Assembly: GCA_024644655.1 (NCBI GenBank)
Contig: JAHEHJ010000002.1
Span: 21,833 to 85,832, forward strand
Length of the DNA stretch: 64,000 nt
Source of the DNA: Flavobacterium sp.
Lineage (GTDB): Bacteria > Bacteroidota > Bacteroidia > Flavobacteriales > Flavobacteriaceae
Direction of reading: 5' to 3'
In this document: one piece after another, positions 10,681-20,639 of the stretch
Numbering within the stretch: the stretch's first letter is position 1
Layout: each line of letters begins with the position of its first letter
Position numbers and translations under genes: made by a program
The notes under the pieces: generated by a model
Seen by the model: the letters and a program-made list of their open reading frames with translations, nothing else
Told to the model about the DNA's origin: nothing
Database searches by the model: none

Positions 10681-11550
10681 TTATTCAAATTCTATAAAAA
10701 TGCTGGGGTCAATAGGAAAGCCTTCTTTCCACAATTCAAAATGCAAATGCACACCTGTTGATTCTTGTCCTGTTGAGCCAGCCAATGCAATTACTTCTCC
10801 TGTTCTTACATTATCTCCTTGTGATACTGTTAATGAAGAAGCATGTTTATATACAGAAATAAATCCATTATTATGTCGAATAATCACCACATTTCCTGTA
10901 TTTGGAGTCCAATCTGCGAAAATTACTGTGCCTCCTAAAACAGATTTAATAGGTGTGTTTTTAGCTAAAGCAATATCTACTGCATAATGCTTTTCTTTTG
11001 GATTAAATTGATCTGTAATCATCCCTTTTACTGGAGGAAAAAATACAACACTTACCTTGGGCGTGGCTTTTTCAAAAAGATTGTATTTATCTTCCCTAGC
11101 TACTGATTCTCGAAGATTTAAATCGGCTTTAGTAGGCTTCATTTCTTCCTCCGAAATAGCGGCTAATGTAGAAGGGGTTATAGAATCTTTGCTGAATTTA
11201 GCATAATCTAAATCCCCTGTTAATATTTTTCGTATGGAGATAATATAGGCCTCATTTTTCTTCAATGCATTCGTTAATGAATCCGATTTTAAGGCTAATT
11301 CGGTAGCATCTTTTTTAAGTTTAGTTGAAGCATAACCCGGAATATATTCGCGTAATGGTGTAAAGGCTATAATGTAGGTGGTTACAAAAATAATTAATAA
11401 AGCACCTACTGAGGCCACCACAAAAACATTCATTAATGTCAAACGCAATGAAAAAACTTCAGCAAATGTTTCCTCATTCAAAATAACCAATCGGTTCTTT
11501 GTGAAGAGTTTCTTCTTTAATATTTTGCGTTTTAGTCGTTTTTCCGACAT
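10681..11550 (-). CDS. M23 family metallopeptidase
   Basis: 'HYAVDIALAKNTPIKSVLGGTVIFA...GNVVIIRHNNGFISVYKHAS...GVHLHFELWKEG' LytM/M23 motifs; N-terminal TM. Confidence 0.92.
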   Translation of the reverse strand: MSEKRLKRKILKKKLFTKNRLVILNEETFAEVFSLRLTLMNVFVVASVGALLIIFVTTYIIAFTPLREYIPGYASTKLKKDATELALKSDSLTNALKKNEAYIISIRKILTGDLDYAKFSKDSITPSTLAAISEEEMKPTKADLNLRESVAREDKYNLFEKATPKVSVVFFPPVKGMITDQFNPKEKHYAVDIALAKNTPIKSVLGGTVIFADWTPNTGNVVIIRHNNGFISVYKHASSLTVSQGDNVRTGEVIALAGSTGQESTGVHLHFELWKEGFPIDPSIFIEFE

Positions 11551-11667
11551 GATGGTAGATTATGGAACAAATATAGAAAATTAACTTCGGTTTCGATTTA
11601 CCTAATGTATAACGAACTTTAACTATAAATATTGCATCCAAAATATTTACAGTGTATATTTTCTTCA

Positions 11668-11675
11668 TACATTTG
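11668..11675 (+). promoter_or_regulatory. candidate Bacteroidota -7 box (TACATTTG) upstream of tatA
   Basis: matches TAnnTTTG, 43 bp upstream of the tatA ATG. Confidence 0.5.
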
Positions 11676-11718
11676 TAAACAGTAATTACTAATTAGCGAA
11701 AGCATAAAATTATATATC

Positions 11719-11895
11719 ATGGGAAGTATGGGAATATCAGAATGGCTAGTTATCTTAGTCGTTGTTTTATTATTATTTGGAGGTAAAAAAATTCCAGAAC
11801 TAATGAAAGGTTTAGGTACAGGAGTTAGAGAATTTAAAGAAGCCTCTAAAGGTGAACAAAAACCAGAAGAAACTAAAAAAGAAGAAACTAAATAA
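11719..11895 (+). CDS. tatA: twin-arginine translocase TatA/TatE family subunit (58 aa; not in ORF track)
   Basis: hand translation [58 protein letters not shown]; classic TatA TM-FGxxxxPEL-amphipathic helix; followed by terminator. Confidence 0.93.
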   Translation: MGSMGISEWLVILVVVLLLFGGKKIPELMKGLGTGVREFKEASKGEQKPEETKKEETK

Positions 11896-11910
11896 TCTTT
11901 TTGAAAAATA

Positions 11911-11940
11911 AAAAACCCAATCAAAGTTGATTGGGTTTTT
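11911..11940. terminator. rho-independent terminator, bidirectional (tatA / tex convergent)
   Basis: AAAAACCCAATCAAAGTTGATTGGGTTTTT perfect hairpin with A- and T-tracts. Confidence 0.85.
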
Positions 11941-11943
11941 TAT

Positions 11944-14067
11944 TTAAAATATCATCGTTAATTGAATACGCTTTCTATCTTCGTCAACCTCTACTACTTT
12001 GACTTGCACATGTTGATGTAATTTGACCACTTCATTCACATCAGAAACAAACCCTTCTTTGAGTTGAGAAATATGTACTAGTCCGCTTTCTTTTATTCCG
12101 ATGTCCACAAAACACCCAAAAGCAGTGATGTTATTCACAATCCCTGGAACTATCATACCACTTCTCACATCTTTAATTGACTTTACATTGGCATCAAATT
12201 CGAATACCTTTGCCGCTTTTCTTGGATCTAAGCCCGGTTTCTCAAGTTCTTTCAATATGTCTTTTACACCTAGAATTCCTATATCAGAAGTGATGTATTG
12301 CTCGGGTTTAATTAAACTTATCTTCTCTTTTTTTCCTATAAGTTCCGCGGTTTTTAATCCCAAATCCTTAGCCATTTTTTCAACTAAAGGATAAGCCTCT
12401 GGGTGAACAGCCGAATTATCAAGTGGGTTTTTACCCTCTTTTATTCGGATAAAAGCCGCTGCTTGTTGGAAGGCTTTATCTCCCAAACGAGGTACTTTTT
12501 TTAATTGCTTTCGATCTTCAAAAGGACCATTTTCACTTCTGTAAGCAACTATGTTCTCCGCCATTTTCACCCCTATGCCCGAAACATAACTCAATAATGA
12601 TTTACTTGCTGTGTTGATGTTAATACCCACAGAATTCACACAACGCACGACGACAGTATCCAACTCTTCTTTAAGTTTTGTTTGATCTACATCGTGTTGG
12701 TATTGCCCCACTCCTATTGACTTGGCATCAATTTTAACCAATTCGGCTAATGGGTCTGAAAGGCGTCTTCCTATTGATACCGAACCACGAACGGTTACAT
12801 CATAATTTGGAAACTCATCTCGCGCTATCTTGCTAGCAGAATATACCGATGCACCTGCTTCGGATACTACAAAAACTTGGACAGGTTTATCAAAGGCAAT
12901 CTTTTTAATGAAAAATTCCGTTTCTCGAGAGGCAGTTCCATTACCTATAGATATCGCTTCAATATTGTAGGCATTCACCATGGATTTGATTTTTTTCATC
13001 GCCATAGCGGTTTCATTCTGAGGTGCGTGAGGATAAATCGTTTCATTATACAATAAATCTCCTTTTTCATCCAAGCAAACTACCTTACATCCGCTTCTGA
13101 ATCCAGGATCTAACGCTAATATACGTTTTTCACCCAATGGAGGAGCCAATAATAACTGCCCTAAATTGCCCGCAAAAACTTCAATTGCTTTAGAATCAGC
13201 CTTGGCTTTAGCCTCTTGAAGGGTTTCATTAGATATGGCGGGTTCTAACAATCGCTTGTAACTGTCCTTGATAGCCAACCGCAATTGGTCTGCTGTTTCT
13301 CGATTATTTTTTATTGTATTGGTTTCAATAAATGCAATAGCTTCTTCCTTTTCAATTTCTACATTGAGCTTCACAAATCCTTCCGCTTCAGCACGCAACA
13401 TAGCTAATAATCGGTGCGAAGGTGCTTTAGATATCGGTTCTGCCCATTCAAAATATTGAGAAAATTTTTGAGCGGCTTCATCCTCTTTTTTAGTCTTCAC
13501 TACTTTAGTTTCAATTATAGCATTTCGCTGAAATAAACGCCGTAAATTTTTTCGAATGTAGATGTTCTCATTAACCCATTCGGCTATGATATCTCGAGCC
13601 CCTTGTAAAGCTTCATCCTCATTAGGCACTTGGGCATTTAAATACTTGGATGCCATAAACTCGATATCATCGCTATTTTGAGCCATTATAACTTTAGCTA
13701 AGGGTTCTAACCCTTTTTCACGCGCCACATCAGCACGGGTTTTTTTCTTCTTTTTATAGGGTAAATACAAATCTTCAAGCTCTTGCAAATCAAAGCTATT
13801 GTCAATTTTATTTTTTAATTCTCCTGATAACTGCCCTTGTTCATCAATAGCCTTTAAAATGCTCTCTTTTCGTTTAATAAGCTCATCAAATTGCTTAGAG
13901 AGCTTAGCAATTTGCTCAATAACTACTTCATCCAAATTACCAGTTTGATCTTTTCTATAGCGCGAAATAAAAGGAATAGTGCAATCTTCGGATAGTAATT
14001 TTAAAGTAGCTTCAATGTTTTTAGCTGAAGTAGGAACCTGATTTTGGAGAAATTGTATCTGGGTCAT
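11944..14067 (-). CDS. tex: Tex family S1 RNA-binding protein
   Basis: 'ISRYRKDQTGNLDEV', 'ALDPGFRSGCKVVCLD', 'SYVSGIGVKMAENIVAYR', C-term S1 domain. Confidence 0.96.
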   Translation of the reverse strand: MTQIQFLQNQVPTSAKNIEATLKLLSEDCTIPFISRYRKDQTGNLDEVVIEQIAKLSKQFDELIKRKESILKAIDEQGQLSGELKNKIDNSFDLQELEDLYLPYKKKKKTRADVAREKGLEPLAKVIMAQNSDDIEFMASKYLNAQVPNEDEALQGARDIIAEWVNENIYIRKNLRRLFQRNAIIETKVVKTKKEDEAAQKFSQYFEWAEPISKAPSHRLLAMLRAEAEGFVKLNVEIEKEEAIAFIETNTIKNNRETADQLRLAIKDSYKRLLEPAISNETLQEAKAKADSKAIEVFAGNLGQLLLAPPLGEKRILALDPGFRSGCKVVCLDEKGDLLYNETIYPHAPQNETAMAMKKIKSMVNAYNIEAISIGNGTASRETEFFIKKIAFDKPVQVFVVSEAGASVYSASKIARDEFPNYDVTVRGSVSIGRRLSDPLAELVKIDAKSIGVGQYQHDVDQTKLKEELDTVVVRCVNSVGININTASKSLLSYVSGIGVKMAENIVAYRSENGPFEDRKQLKKVPRLGDKAFQQAAAFIRIKEGKNPLDNSAVHPEAYPLVEKMAKDLGLKTAELIGKKEKISLIKPEQYITSDIGILGVKDILKELEKPGLDPRKAAKVFEFDANVKSIKDVRSGMIVPGIVNNITAFGCFVDIGIKESGLVHISQLKEGFVSDVNEVVKLHQHVQVKVVEVDEDRKRIQLTMIF

Positions 14068-14076
14068 TATGAACTG

Positions 14077-14898
14077 TTATTTTTGTATTTGGTAGAATGC
14101 TTTTCCTAAATTATCAATTACATCTGAAATTAACATGCTTTCATGGCTTTGTGATTCAAGAGTAATATCGGCCGCCAAACCGTGAACGTAAACACCTAAT
14201 AAAGATGCGTGTAAAGTAGTATATCCTTGTGCTAAAAAAGCGGTGATTATTCCAGTTAATGCATCTCCCGACCCTCCTTTGGCTAAACCTGAATTTCCCG
14301 TAGAATTTTGAAACCGTAAAGCACCATCCGTAATGAAGGTTTGATGTCCCTTTAATACAATAATAACACCCAATTCTTTAGCTTTATCAAAGGCTTTATT
14401 TCTGCGTTCTAACTCAGATTGGTGTTGACCAAAAAGACGGTCAAATTCCACTTGGTGCGGTGTTAGAATAGTGGTAGTTGTGAGTTTTTGAAGCAATAAT
14501 TGGTTTTTGGCTAAAATTGATACTGCATCAGCATCAAAAACCCCTGGAATAGTTAGTTTATCAAGCACTAAGTTTACTTTGTGTTCCGCTTGTTTGTCGG
14601 TTCCTAAACCTGGACCGATAGCAAAAGCTGTATATTTTTCCCAATTGTTTTTATCTTCTCTAAATTCTATCATGGCTTCAGGAATGGATGTAAAAACAGC
14701 AATTCGCTCTTTTTTTGGAATATGTATCGTTACTAAACCTGCTCCTGCTCTCAAACAAGCCTTTGAGGAAATTAGGGCTGCCCCCATTTTGGATTTACTT
14801 CCAGCTAGTAGTAAAGCATGGCCATGATTGCTTTTATTGGAATCAATCAATCGATTCTTGAAGATATTTTGAATATAATTTAGATCAACTGTAATCAT
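14077..14898 (-). CDS. nnrD: NAD(P)H-hydrate dehydratase
   Basis: 'HGHALLLAGSKSKMGAALISSKACLRAGAGLVT', 'NSTGNSGLAKGGSGDALTGII'. Confidence 0.93.
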   Translation of the reverse strand: MITVDLNYIQNIFKNRLIDSNKSNHGHALLLAGSKSKMGAALISSKACLRAGAGLVTIHIPKKERIAVFTSIPEAMIEFREDKNNWEKYTAFAIGPGLGTDKQAEHKVNLVLDKLTIPGVFDADAVSILAKNQLLLQKLTTTTILTPHQVEFDRLFGQHQSELERRNKAFDKAKELGVIIVLKGHQTFITDGALRFQNSTGNSGLAKGGSGDALTGIITAFLAQGYTTLHASLLGVYVHGLAADITLESQSHESMLISDVIDNLGKAFYQIQK

Positions 14899-14919
14899 GG
14901 TTTCATAATGGATTATAAG

Positions 14920-15828
14920 TTAATCTTGCACGATAAAATCTTTAGGGTCTTCTTTATTGAACTCGGGCTGAATATTTATGTGGTTTATTTGAAATTTGTC
15001 AAATAATACATGCTCTACTTCGTGTAACAACTCATTAAATTCACTCATCTTTAAATCTTCCGAACAATCCAAATGAGCTTCTAAATGTAATTCTTCATCA
15101 TTTAAATGCCACACATGAATATGATGTAATTTAGATACCCCTGGAACTTTATGGACTTCCCGAACTATTTCTTTGATATCAATATGGTCTGGAGTAAAAA
15201 GCATCAACATTTTAGTTGCAGATATTATTAAATCAACTCCCACATATATTAAATATATCGCTATAAAAATGGTTAGTACACTATCAACCCAATACCAATT
15301 AAAGAACTTAATTAATAAACCCCCAATTAATACAGCTACTGAGGCCATCATATCGGTTAATAAATGCAAATAAGCCGATTTCATATTTAAATTATGCTCA
15401 GCATCTTTTTGAAGTAATAATACAGAAAAGCCATTCACTACTATGCCTAATAAAGCTAACCAAATAACTAATCCTGATTTTATAGGATGGATATTAAAAA
15501 GGCGCTCAATCGCTCCATAGGTTAAAAATAAAGCTACAATCACTAAAGTTATTGCATTAATAAAAGCCGCAATTAATTCGGCTCTTTTATAGCCAAATGT
15601 TTGATTAATAGATGCTTTTCTTCGAGACAGTTTATTTGCGAATAAACTAAATCCTAAAGTTAATACATCTGAAAAATTATGTAATGCATCTGAAATTAAA
15701 GCCAAACTACCCGAAATAACACCTCCTATTAGTTGTGCTATGGTGATAATTAAATTGAGTAAAATAGAATAGAATAAATTTTTACCTTCAACTTCGTGTT
15801 TGTGAATGTGTACGTGATTATGGCCCAT
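14920..15828 (-). CDS. cation diffusion facilitator family transporter
   Basis: His-rich N-term, 'GSLALISDALHNFSDVLTLGFSL', 'HIHVWHLNDEELHLEAHL'. Confidence 0.93.
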   Translation of the reverse strand: MGHNHVHIHKHEVEGKNLFYSILLNLIITIAQLIGGVISGSLALISDALHNFSDVLTLGFSLFANKLSRRKASINQTFGYKRAELIAAFINAITLVIVALFLTYGAIERLFNIHPIKSGLVIWLALLGIVVNGFSVLLLQKDAEHNLNMKSAYLHLLTDMMASVAVLIGGLLIKFFNWYWVDSVLTIFIAIYLIYVGVDLIISATKMLMLFTPDHIDIKEIVREVHKVPGVSKLHHIHVWHLNDEELHLEAHLDCSEDLKMSEFNELLHEVEHVLFDKFQINHINIQPEFNKEDPKDFIVQD

Positions 15829-16260
15829 TTAGTGGCAATTAATTTTGTTTACTCTTGTAGCGTGTCTTCCACCCTCAAATGGTGTGGTTAAAAAAGCTGC
15901 TACCATATCAACAGCTTGAGAAATTGATGTATACCGAGCCGGAATACTAATGATATTAGCATCATTATGTTGGCGCGCTAATTGTGCAATTTCTTTAGTC
16001 CAACATAAAGCAGATCTTATGCCTTGGTGTTTATTAACCGTCATGTTAATTCCATTTCCTGAACCACAAATAACTATTCCAAAAGGTACAGTTCCTGTTT
16101 CAACATCTTGAGCCACTTTATGGCCAAAATCAGGATAATCCACACTATCAAAAGTATCCGTTCCATGATTAATAACTTGATATCCGTTTTGCTCTAAAAA
16201 AGCAACTATTGCTTTTTTGTAATCGGGACCTGCGTGATCGTTTCCAATGGAGATTTTCAT
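15829..16260 (-). CDS. rpiB: ribose 5-phosphate isomerase B
   Basis: 'MKISIGNDHAGPDYKKAIVAFLEQNG', 'VICGSGNGINMTVNKHQGIRSAL'. Confidence 0.95.
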   Translation of the reverse strand: MKISIGNDHAGPDYKKAIVAFLEQNGYQVINHGTDTFDSVDYPDFGHKVAQDVETGTVPFGIVICGSGNGINMTVNKHQGIRSALCWTKEIAQLARQHNDANIISIPARYTSISQAVDMVAAFLTTPFEGGRHATRVNKINCH

Positions 16261-17174
16261 GTTGTAATTTTTGTAGTTTAGTTCACAAATTTAAGGAAAC
16301 TATTGATTCTATTTTTACTTTATTCTAAGTGCTTGATTATTAATAATGAATCAAAGAACCCTAAAATAAATAATTTATAAGTATCTGATAATCATTACAA
16401 ATAATGCATTAAAAATGTTAAAAAAATCAAATGTTAATAGTAATTTACAATTCGTTGATAATCAGGTAACTTTAAATTAACAGCCATTGTTAACAACTTA
16501 GTAAAGAAAATAAGAACTTTTTTAACATTGAAACTCTTTTTTTTCTAATCAAAAATCAGAACGAGAAAATCAATTTTAGTTTGCTCTTTTTTTAGAAAAA
16601 TTATCAGCATAAATAAGATGGTTTTCAACAAAAATTAGAAGTAAACTTATTAATAATTGAAGTTGTTTTTTGTTTGTTAACAACTGTTAATAAAAAACAA
16701 AAAAGAGTTCATTTTAAGTGATTTAATACTGTATAAACCTGTTAATTACTCTGTATAAGTTAGTATAACTTTTAAAAAATGGATTTACTTAAAAAGTTAT
16801 TATCACTATTAACATCCTATAATAACCATCATAAATTTAAAATTTTAAAATTCTTTTTTTTTATGTTTTTAATTAATGTTGAAAACTTACAGATTGAAGA
16901 TAGTTAAATTGGTATTCAAGTCCTTATAAATAGGTTTAACAAATTCAATATTGTTTGGATATGTTTTCATAGAACATGTCTCTTTATGCTATACTAACTA
17001 AAGAATTTTTGAAGACTAATTTAGGGTTTAGAAATAAAAAATATCTCTATTTATCTTATGTTTTAACAACTCATACTTGAAAAATAACAATTCGGTAAAT
17101 TTTTATTTTAAACCTTTTTTATTTTATTTAATATTGATAACTCAAAATAAAAACAAAACATACCATTTTTAAAT
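16261..17174. other. putative chromosomal replication origin region (oriC candidate)
   Basis: 914-bp AT-rich intergenic at a divergent gene-strand switch; repeated 9-mers TGTTAATAG (16432-16440 +, 16806-16814 -), TGTTAATAA (16685-16693), TGTTAATTA (16740-16748) and two TTGTTAACAA palindromes (16487-16496, 16674-16683); parS-like sites ~15-17 kb away. Confidence 0.5.
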
Positions 17175-18305
17175 ATGAAAAAAACATTACTTATATTATT
17201 TATTCTGTTAAACACTAGTGTAGTTTTATCCCAAAATTTTAATTACAATGGTATTAACTATGAAGTAACTGATGCTGTAAATTTTTATGTTAAAGTAGGA
17301 TCAAATTCAAGTTTTAATGGAGTTGCAACTATTCCAGAAACAGTAAATTATAATTCTCAGAATTATACAGTAAAAGCTATTGGAGACTCCGCTTTTTATC
17401 AATGTACAAGTATAACAGATGTTATACTTCCTAATACAATAACATCTTTAGGATATGCTGCTTTTTATAGATGTTTAAATTTAACTTCTATTCACATTCC
17501 TAATACTGTAACTACTATTGAAGGCTCTACATTTTATTTATGTTCAAATTTAACTTCTATAACTATTCCTAATACTGTAACTATTATTGGAAATTCTGCT
17601 TTTTATGGTTGTACAGGTATAACTTCTTTAACTATTCCTAGTTCTGTAACATTTATTGATGATTATGCATTTACCAGTTGTACAGGTTTAACTTCTTTAA
17701 CCATTCCTAGTTCAGTTTCGTATATAGGTTATCTTGCATTTTCAAGTTGTACAGGTTTAACTTCATTAACAGTTGGATGTTCGAGTATTGGAAGTTATTC
17801 CTTTTATCAATGTACAGGTTTAACTTCTATAACGATTCTTAGTTCAGTAAATACTATTGGAACTTATGCTTTTTCTGGTTGTACCTCTTTAAATATAGTA
17901 AATTGTTATATTACAACACCTTTAGTAATAGATTATACTCGTTTTCAAGATGTAAACAGACCTAATTGTACTTTAAATGTACCTGTTGGTACAGAAGCAG
18001 CTTATGAAGCCGCAGCAGTTTGGACTGATTTTAATCCTATAAATGGAAATTTATTAGCTACAGATAGTTTTGTAAAAGGTAACTTTTCTATATATCCTAT
18101 TCCAACGAAAAATGAGTTGTTTATAGATGCTAAAAACTTAAATAATACCAAATTAGAAGTATTAGATTTAAATGGTAAAATACTTTTTAATCAACCATTA
18201 AATGGAACTAATACTATAGATTTAAGCACTTTATCAAATGGTATTTATTTATTTAAAATTACGTCAGATGAGGGTTCTGTAATTTCTAAAATAATTAAGA
18301 ATTAG
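17175..18305 (+). CDS. BspA-type leucine-rich repeat surface protein with T9SS sorting domain
   Basis: LRR_5 repeats 'LTSLTIPSSVTFIDDYAFTSCTG'; signal peptide; C-term 'FSIYPIPTKNELFIDAKN...GIYLFKITSDEGSVISKIIKN'. Confidence 0.9.
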   Translation: MKKTLLILFILLNTSVVLSQNFNYNGINYEVTDAVNFYVKVGSNSSFNGVATIPETVNYNSQNYTVKAIGDSAFYQCTSITDVILPNTITSLGYAAFYRCLNLTSIHIPNTVTTIEGSTFYLCSNLTSITIPNTVTIIGNSAFYGCTGITSLTIPSSVTFIDDYAFTSCTGLTSLTIPSSVSYIGYLAFSSCTGLTSLTVGCSSIGSYSFYQCTGLTSITILSSVNTIGTYAFSGCTSLNIVNCYITTPLVIDYTRFQDVNRPNCTLNVPVGTEAAYEAAAVWTDFNPINGNLLATDSFVKGNFSIYPIPTKNELFIDAKNLNNTKLEVLDLNGKILFNQPLNGTNTIDLSTLSNGIYLFKITSDEGSVISKIIKN

Positions 18306-18332
18306 TAAACATAGTATACTATAAATAGGTTG

Positions 18333-18362
18333 AAAAGGTTTACTGGATTGTGAACCTTTTTT
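18333..18362 (+). terminator. rho-independent terminator after LRR gene
   Basis: AAAAGGTT(tactggattgtg)AACCTTTTTT. Confidence 0.7.
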
Positions 18363-18457
18363 GTTTTTCAAAAGTTATATTTTCTATAAATCTTATAGTA
18401 GGATACCTTTATCTTGATACTTATTTCGTAATTTTCAACAATAATAGAAAAGATACA

Positions 18458-20638
18458 ATGAGTAAGAAACCTAAAAAATTTGGTAAAAACATTAAAACAT
18501 TTTCAGAGAAGATTTTTAAAATACTATCCAAGAATGCCAATAAACCATTCAACTATAAACAAATAGCTGCTATTTTAGAACTAGATGATACTAAAAGCAG
18601 AAACGAAATCATTAAAGATTTAAAAGTATTGGCCGCACAAAAACTAATTATTGAAAGTGAACCTGGTAAGTATTTAGTTAAAGCTAGTAATCAAAAATAT
18701 TACGAAGGAACTATCGATATGACTTCTCGTAAGACGGCATATTTTGTTTGTGATGAATTAGAAAACGATGTTTTTGTCCCATTCGTTAATTTAAATCATG
18801 CTTTAGATGGAGATACTGTCAAAGCCTATGTATATGACCGTAGAAGCTCTCGCAAACCAGAAGCTGAAGTATTAGAAATACTAGAACGCCACAAAGAAGA
18901 TTTTGTAGGTGTTGTGGATATCCAAAAAAACTTCGGATTTGTAACTACAGCCAATGCTAAAATGTATACCGATATATTTATTCCTAAAAATAAATTAGGT
19001 GATGCCGAACATGGAGATGTGGTTTTAGTAAAGTTAGAAGATTGGCCTGCAAAAGCCGATTCTCCTTTTGGAACCGTAGTTAAAGTATTAGGAAAACCCG
19101 GTGAACACAATACCGAAATACATGCCATTTTAGCAGAGTATGGACTACCGTATGATTTTCCTATTGAAGTTGATGCCTATGCCAATAAATTAGATACTTC
19201 TATTACCGCAGAAGAAATAGCAAAACGTCGTGATATGCGAAAGGTATTAACCTTTACTATAGATCCAAAAGATGCTAAAGATTTTGATGATGCCCTTTCG
19301 TTCCAAGTACTAGAAAATGGTAATTATGAAATTGGTGTTCATATAGCAGATGTATCACATTATTTAAAAGAAGGCACTATATTAGATGATGAAGCGTATA
19401 AACGGGCCACATCTGTTTATTTAGTCGATAGAGTTGTTCCTATGCTTCCTGAGGTCCTATCTAACTTTGCCTGTTCCTTACGACCTTTAGAAGAAAAATA
19501 TACGTTCTCAGCTATTTTTCAATTGAATCAAAAAGCAGAAGTAGTAGATTCTTGGTTTGGACGTACTGTTATTTATTCTGACCAACGATTTGCTTATGAG
19601 GAAGCCCAACACATAATAGAAACAAAATCAGATACTATTCCAGCCGAGATTTCTTTAACAGGTAAGGAATATAAAGCGCCGCAAGAAATTGTGAATGCAA
19701 CTTTAATCATGGATGATTTAGCAAAAATTCTTAGAAGAAAAAGAATGGCAGCTGGTGCAATATCTTTTGATAAAGTTGAAGTAAAATTCAACTTAAATGA
19801 AGAAGCAGAACCAATTGGAGTCTTCTTTAAAATATCCAAAGATGCCAATCATTTGATAGAAGAATTTATGTTATTAGCCAATCGAAAAGTGGCAGAGTTT
19901 ATTGGGAAACAAAAGAAAACCTTTATATACAGGATACATGATGAACCCAATGAAGATAAGCTAATCAACTTGCAAACAGTAATTTCAAAATTTGGATATA
20001 CCATAAATATGAAATCCAAACAAGATATTTCAAAATCCTTGAATAATTTATTGAATGAAGTTAATGGTAAAAAAGAACAAAACCTTGTAGATACCTTGAC
20101 GATACGCAGTATGAGTAAGGCTAAATATTCTACTGAAAACATTGGACATTATGGTTTAGCATTTGATTTTTATAGTCATTTTACCTCTCCTATTCGACGG
20201 TATCCTGATGTAATGGCTCATCGTTTGTTACAATATTACCTTGATGGTGGTAAAAGTGTAAACCAAGAAGAGTATGAAGAAAAATGTGCTCACTCTAGTG
20301 ATATGGAAGGTTTAGCCGCTCAAGCCGAACGCGACTCGGTGAAATATATGCAAGTGAAATACATGCAAGATCATAAAGACCAAGAATTTTTAGGAGTTAT
20401 TTCAGGGGTAACTGAATGGGGAATTTATGTTGAAATTGTAGAAAACAAATGTGAAGGCATGGTAAGAATTCGAGAAATAAAAGAGGATTACTATGTGTTT
20501 GATGATAAACAATACGCTCTAGTTGGTCAAGTTTCAAAAGGTATATTACAACTTGGTGATGAAGTGTATGTGAAAGTTAAAAACGCGGATTTAGTTAAAA
20601 AACAATTGGATTTCCATTTTATTAGAAGAAATGAATAG
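18458..20638 (+). CDS. rnr: ribonuclease R
   Basis: RNB motifs 'FTIDPKDAKDFDDALSFQ', 'YGLAFDFYSHFTSPIRRYPDVMAHRLL', C-term S1; start ATG 18458 (MSKKPKKFGKN) preferred because the upstream ORF extension overlaps a terminator hairpin. Confidence 0.96.
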   Translation: MSKKPKKFGKNIKTFSEKIFKILSKNANKPFNYKQIAAILELDDTKSRNEIIKDLKVLAAQKLIIESEPGKYLVKASNQKYYEGTIDMTSRKTAYFVCDELENDVFVPFVNLNHALDGDTVKAYVYDRRSSRKPEAEVLEILERHKEDFVGVVDIQKNFGFVTTANAKMYTDIFIPKNKLGDAEHGDVVLVKLEDWPAKADSPFGTVVKVLGKPGEHNTEIHAILAEYGLPYDFPIEVDAYANKLDTSITAEEIAKRRDMRKVLTFTIDPKDAKDFDDALSFQVLENGNYEIGVHIADVSHYLKEGTILDDEAYKRATSVYLVDRVVPMLPEVLSNFACSLRPLEEKYTFSAIFQLNQKAEVVDSWFGRTVIYSDQRFAYEEAQHIIETKSDTIPAEISLTGKEYKAPQEIVNATLIMDDLAKILRRKRMAAGAISFDKVEVKFNLNEEAEPIGVFFKISKDANHLIEEFMLLANRKVAEFIGKQKKTFIYRIHDEPNEDKLINLQTVISKFGYTINMKSKQDISKSLNNLLNEVNGKKEQNLVDTLTIRSMSKAKYSTENIGHYGLAFDFYSHFTSPIRRYPDVMAHRLLQYYLDGGKSVNQEEYEEKCAHSSDMEGLAAQAERDSVKYMQVKYMQDHKDQEFLGVISGVTEWGIYVEIVENKCEGMVRIREIKEDYYVFDDKQYALVGQVSKGILQLGDEVYVKVKNADLVKKQLDFHFIRRNE

Positions 20639-20639
20639 T

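Noticed and set aside
11619-11924. 101-aa minus-strand ORF
   Set aside because: Antisense to tatA (11719-11895), which has clear TatA sequence, a -7 box and a terminator.
18350-18457. N-terminal extension of the rnr ORF (MNLFCFSKVIFS...)
   Set aside because: Overlaps the terminator hairpin of the upstream gene; RNase R homology begins at MSKKPKK (18458).
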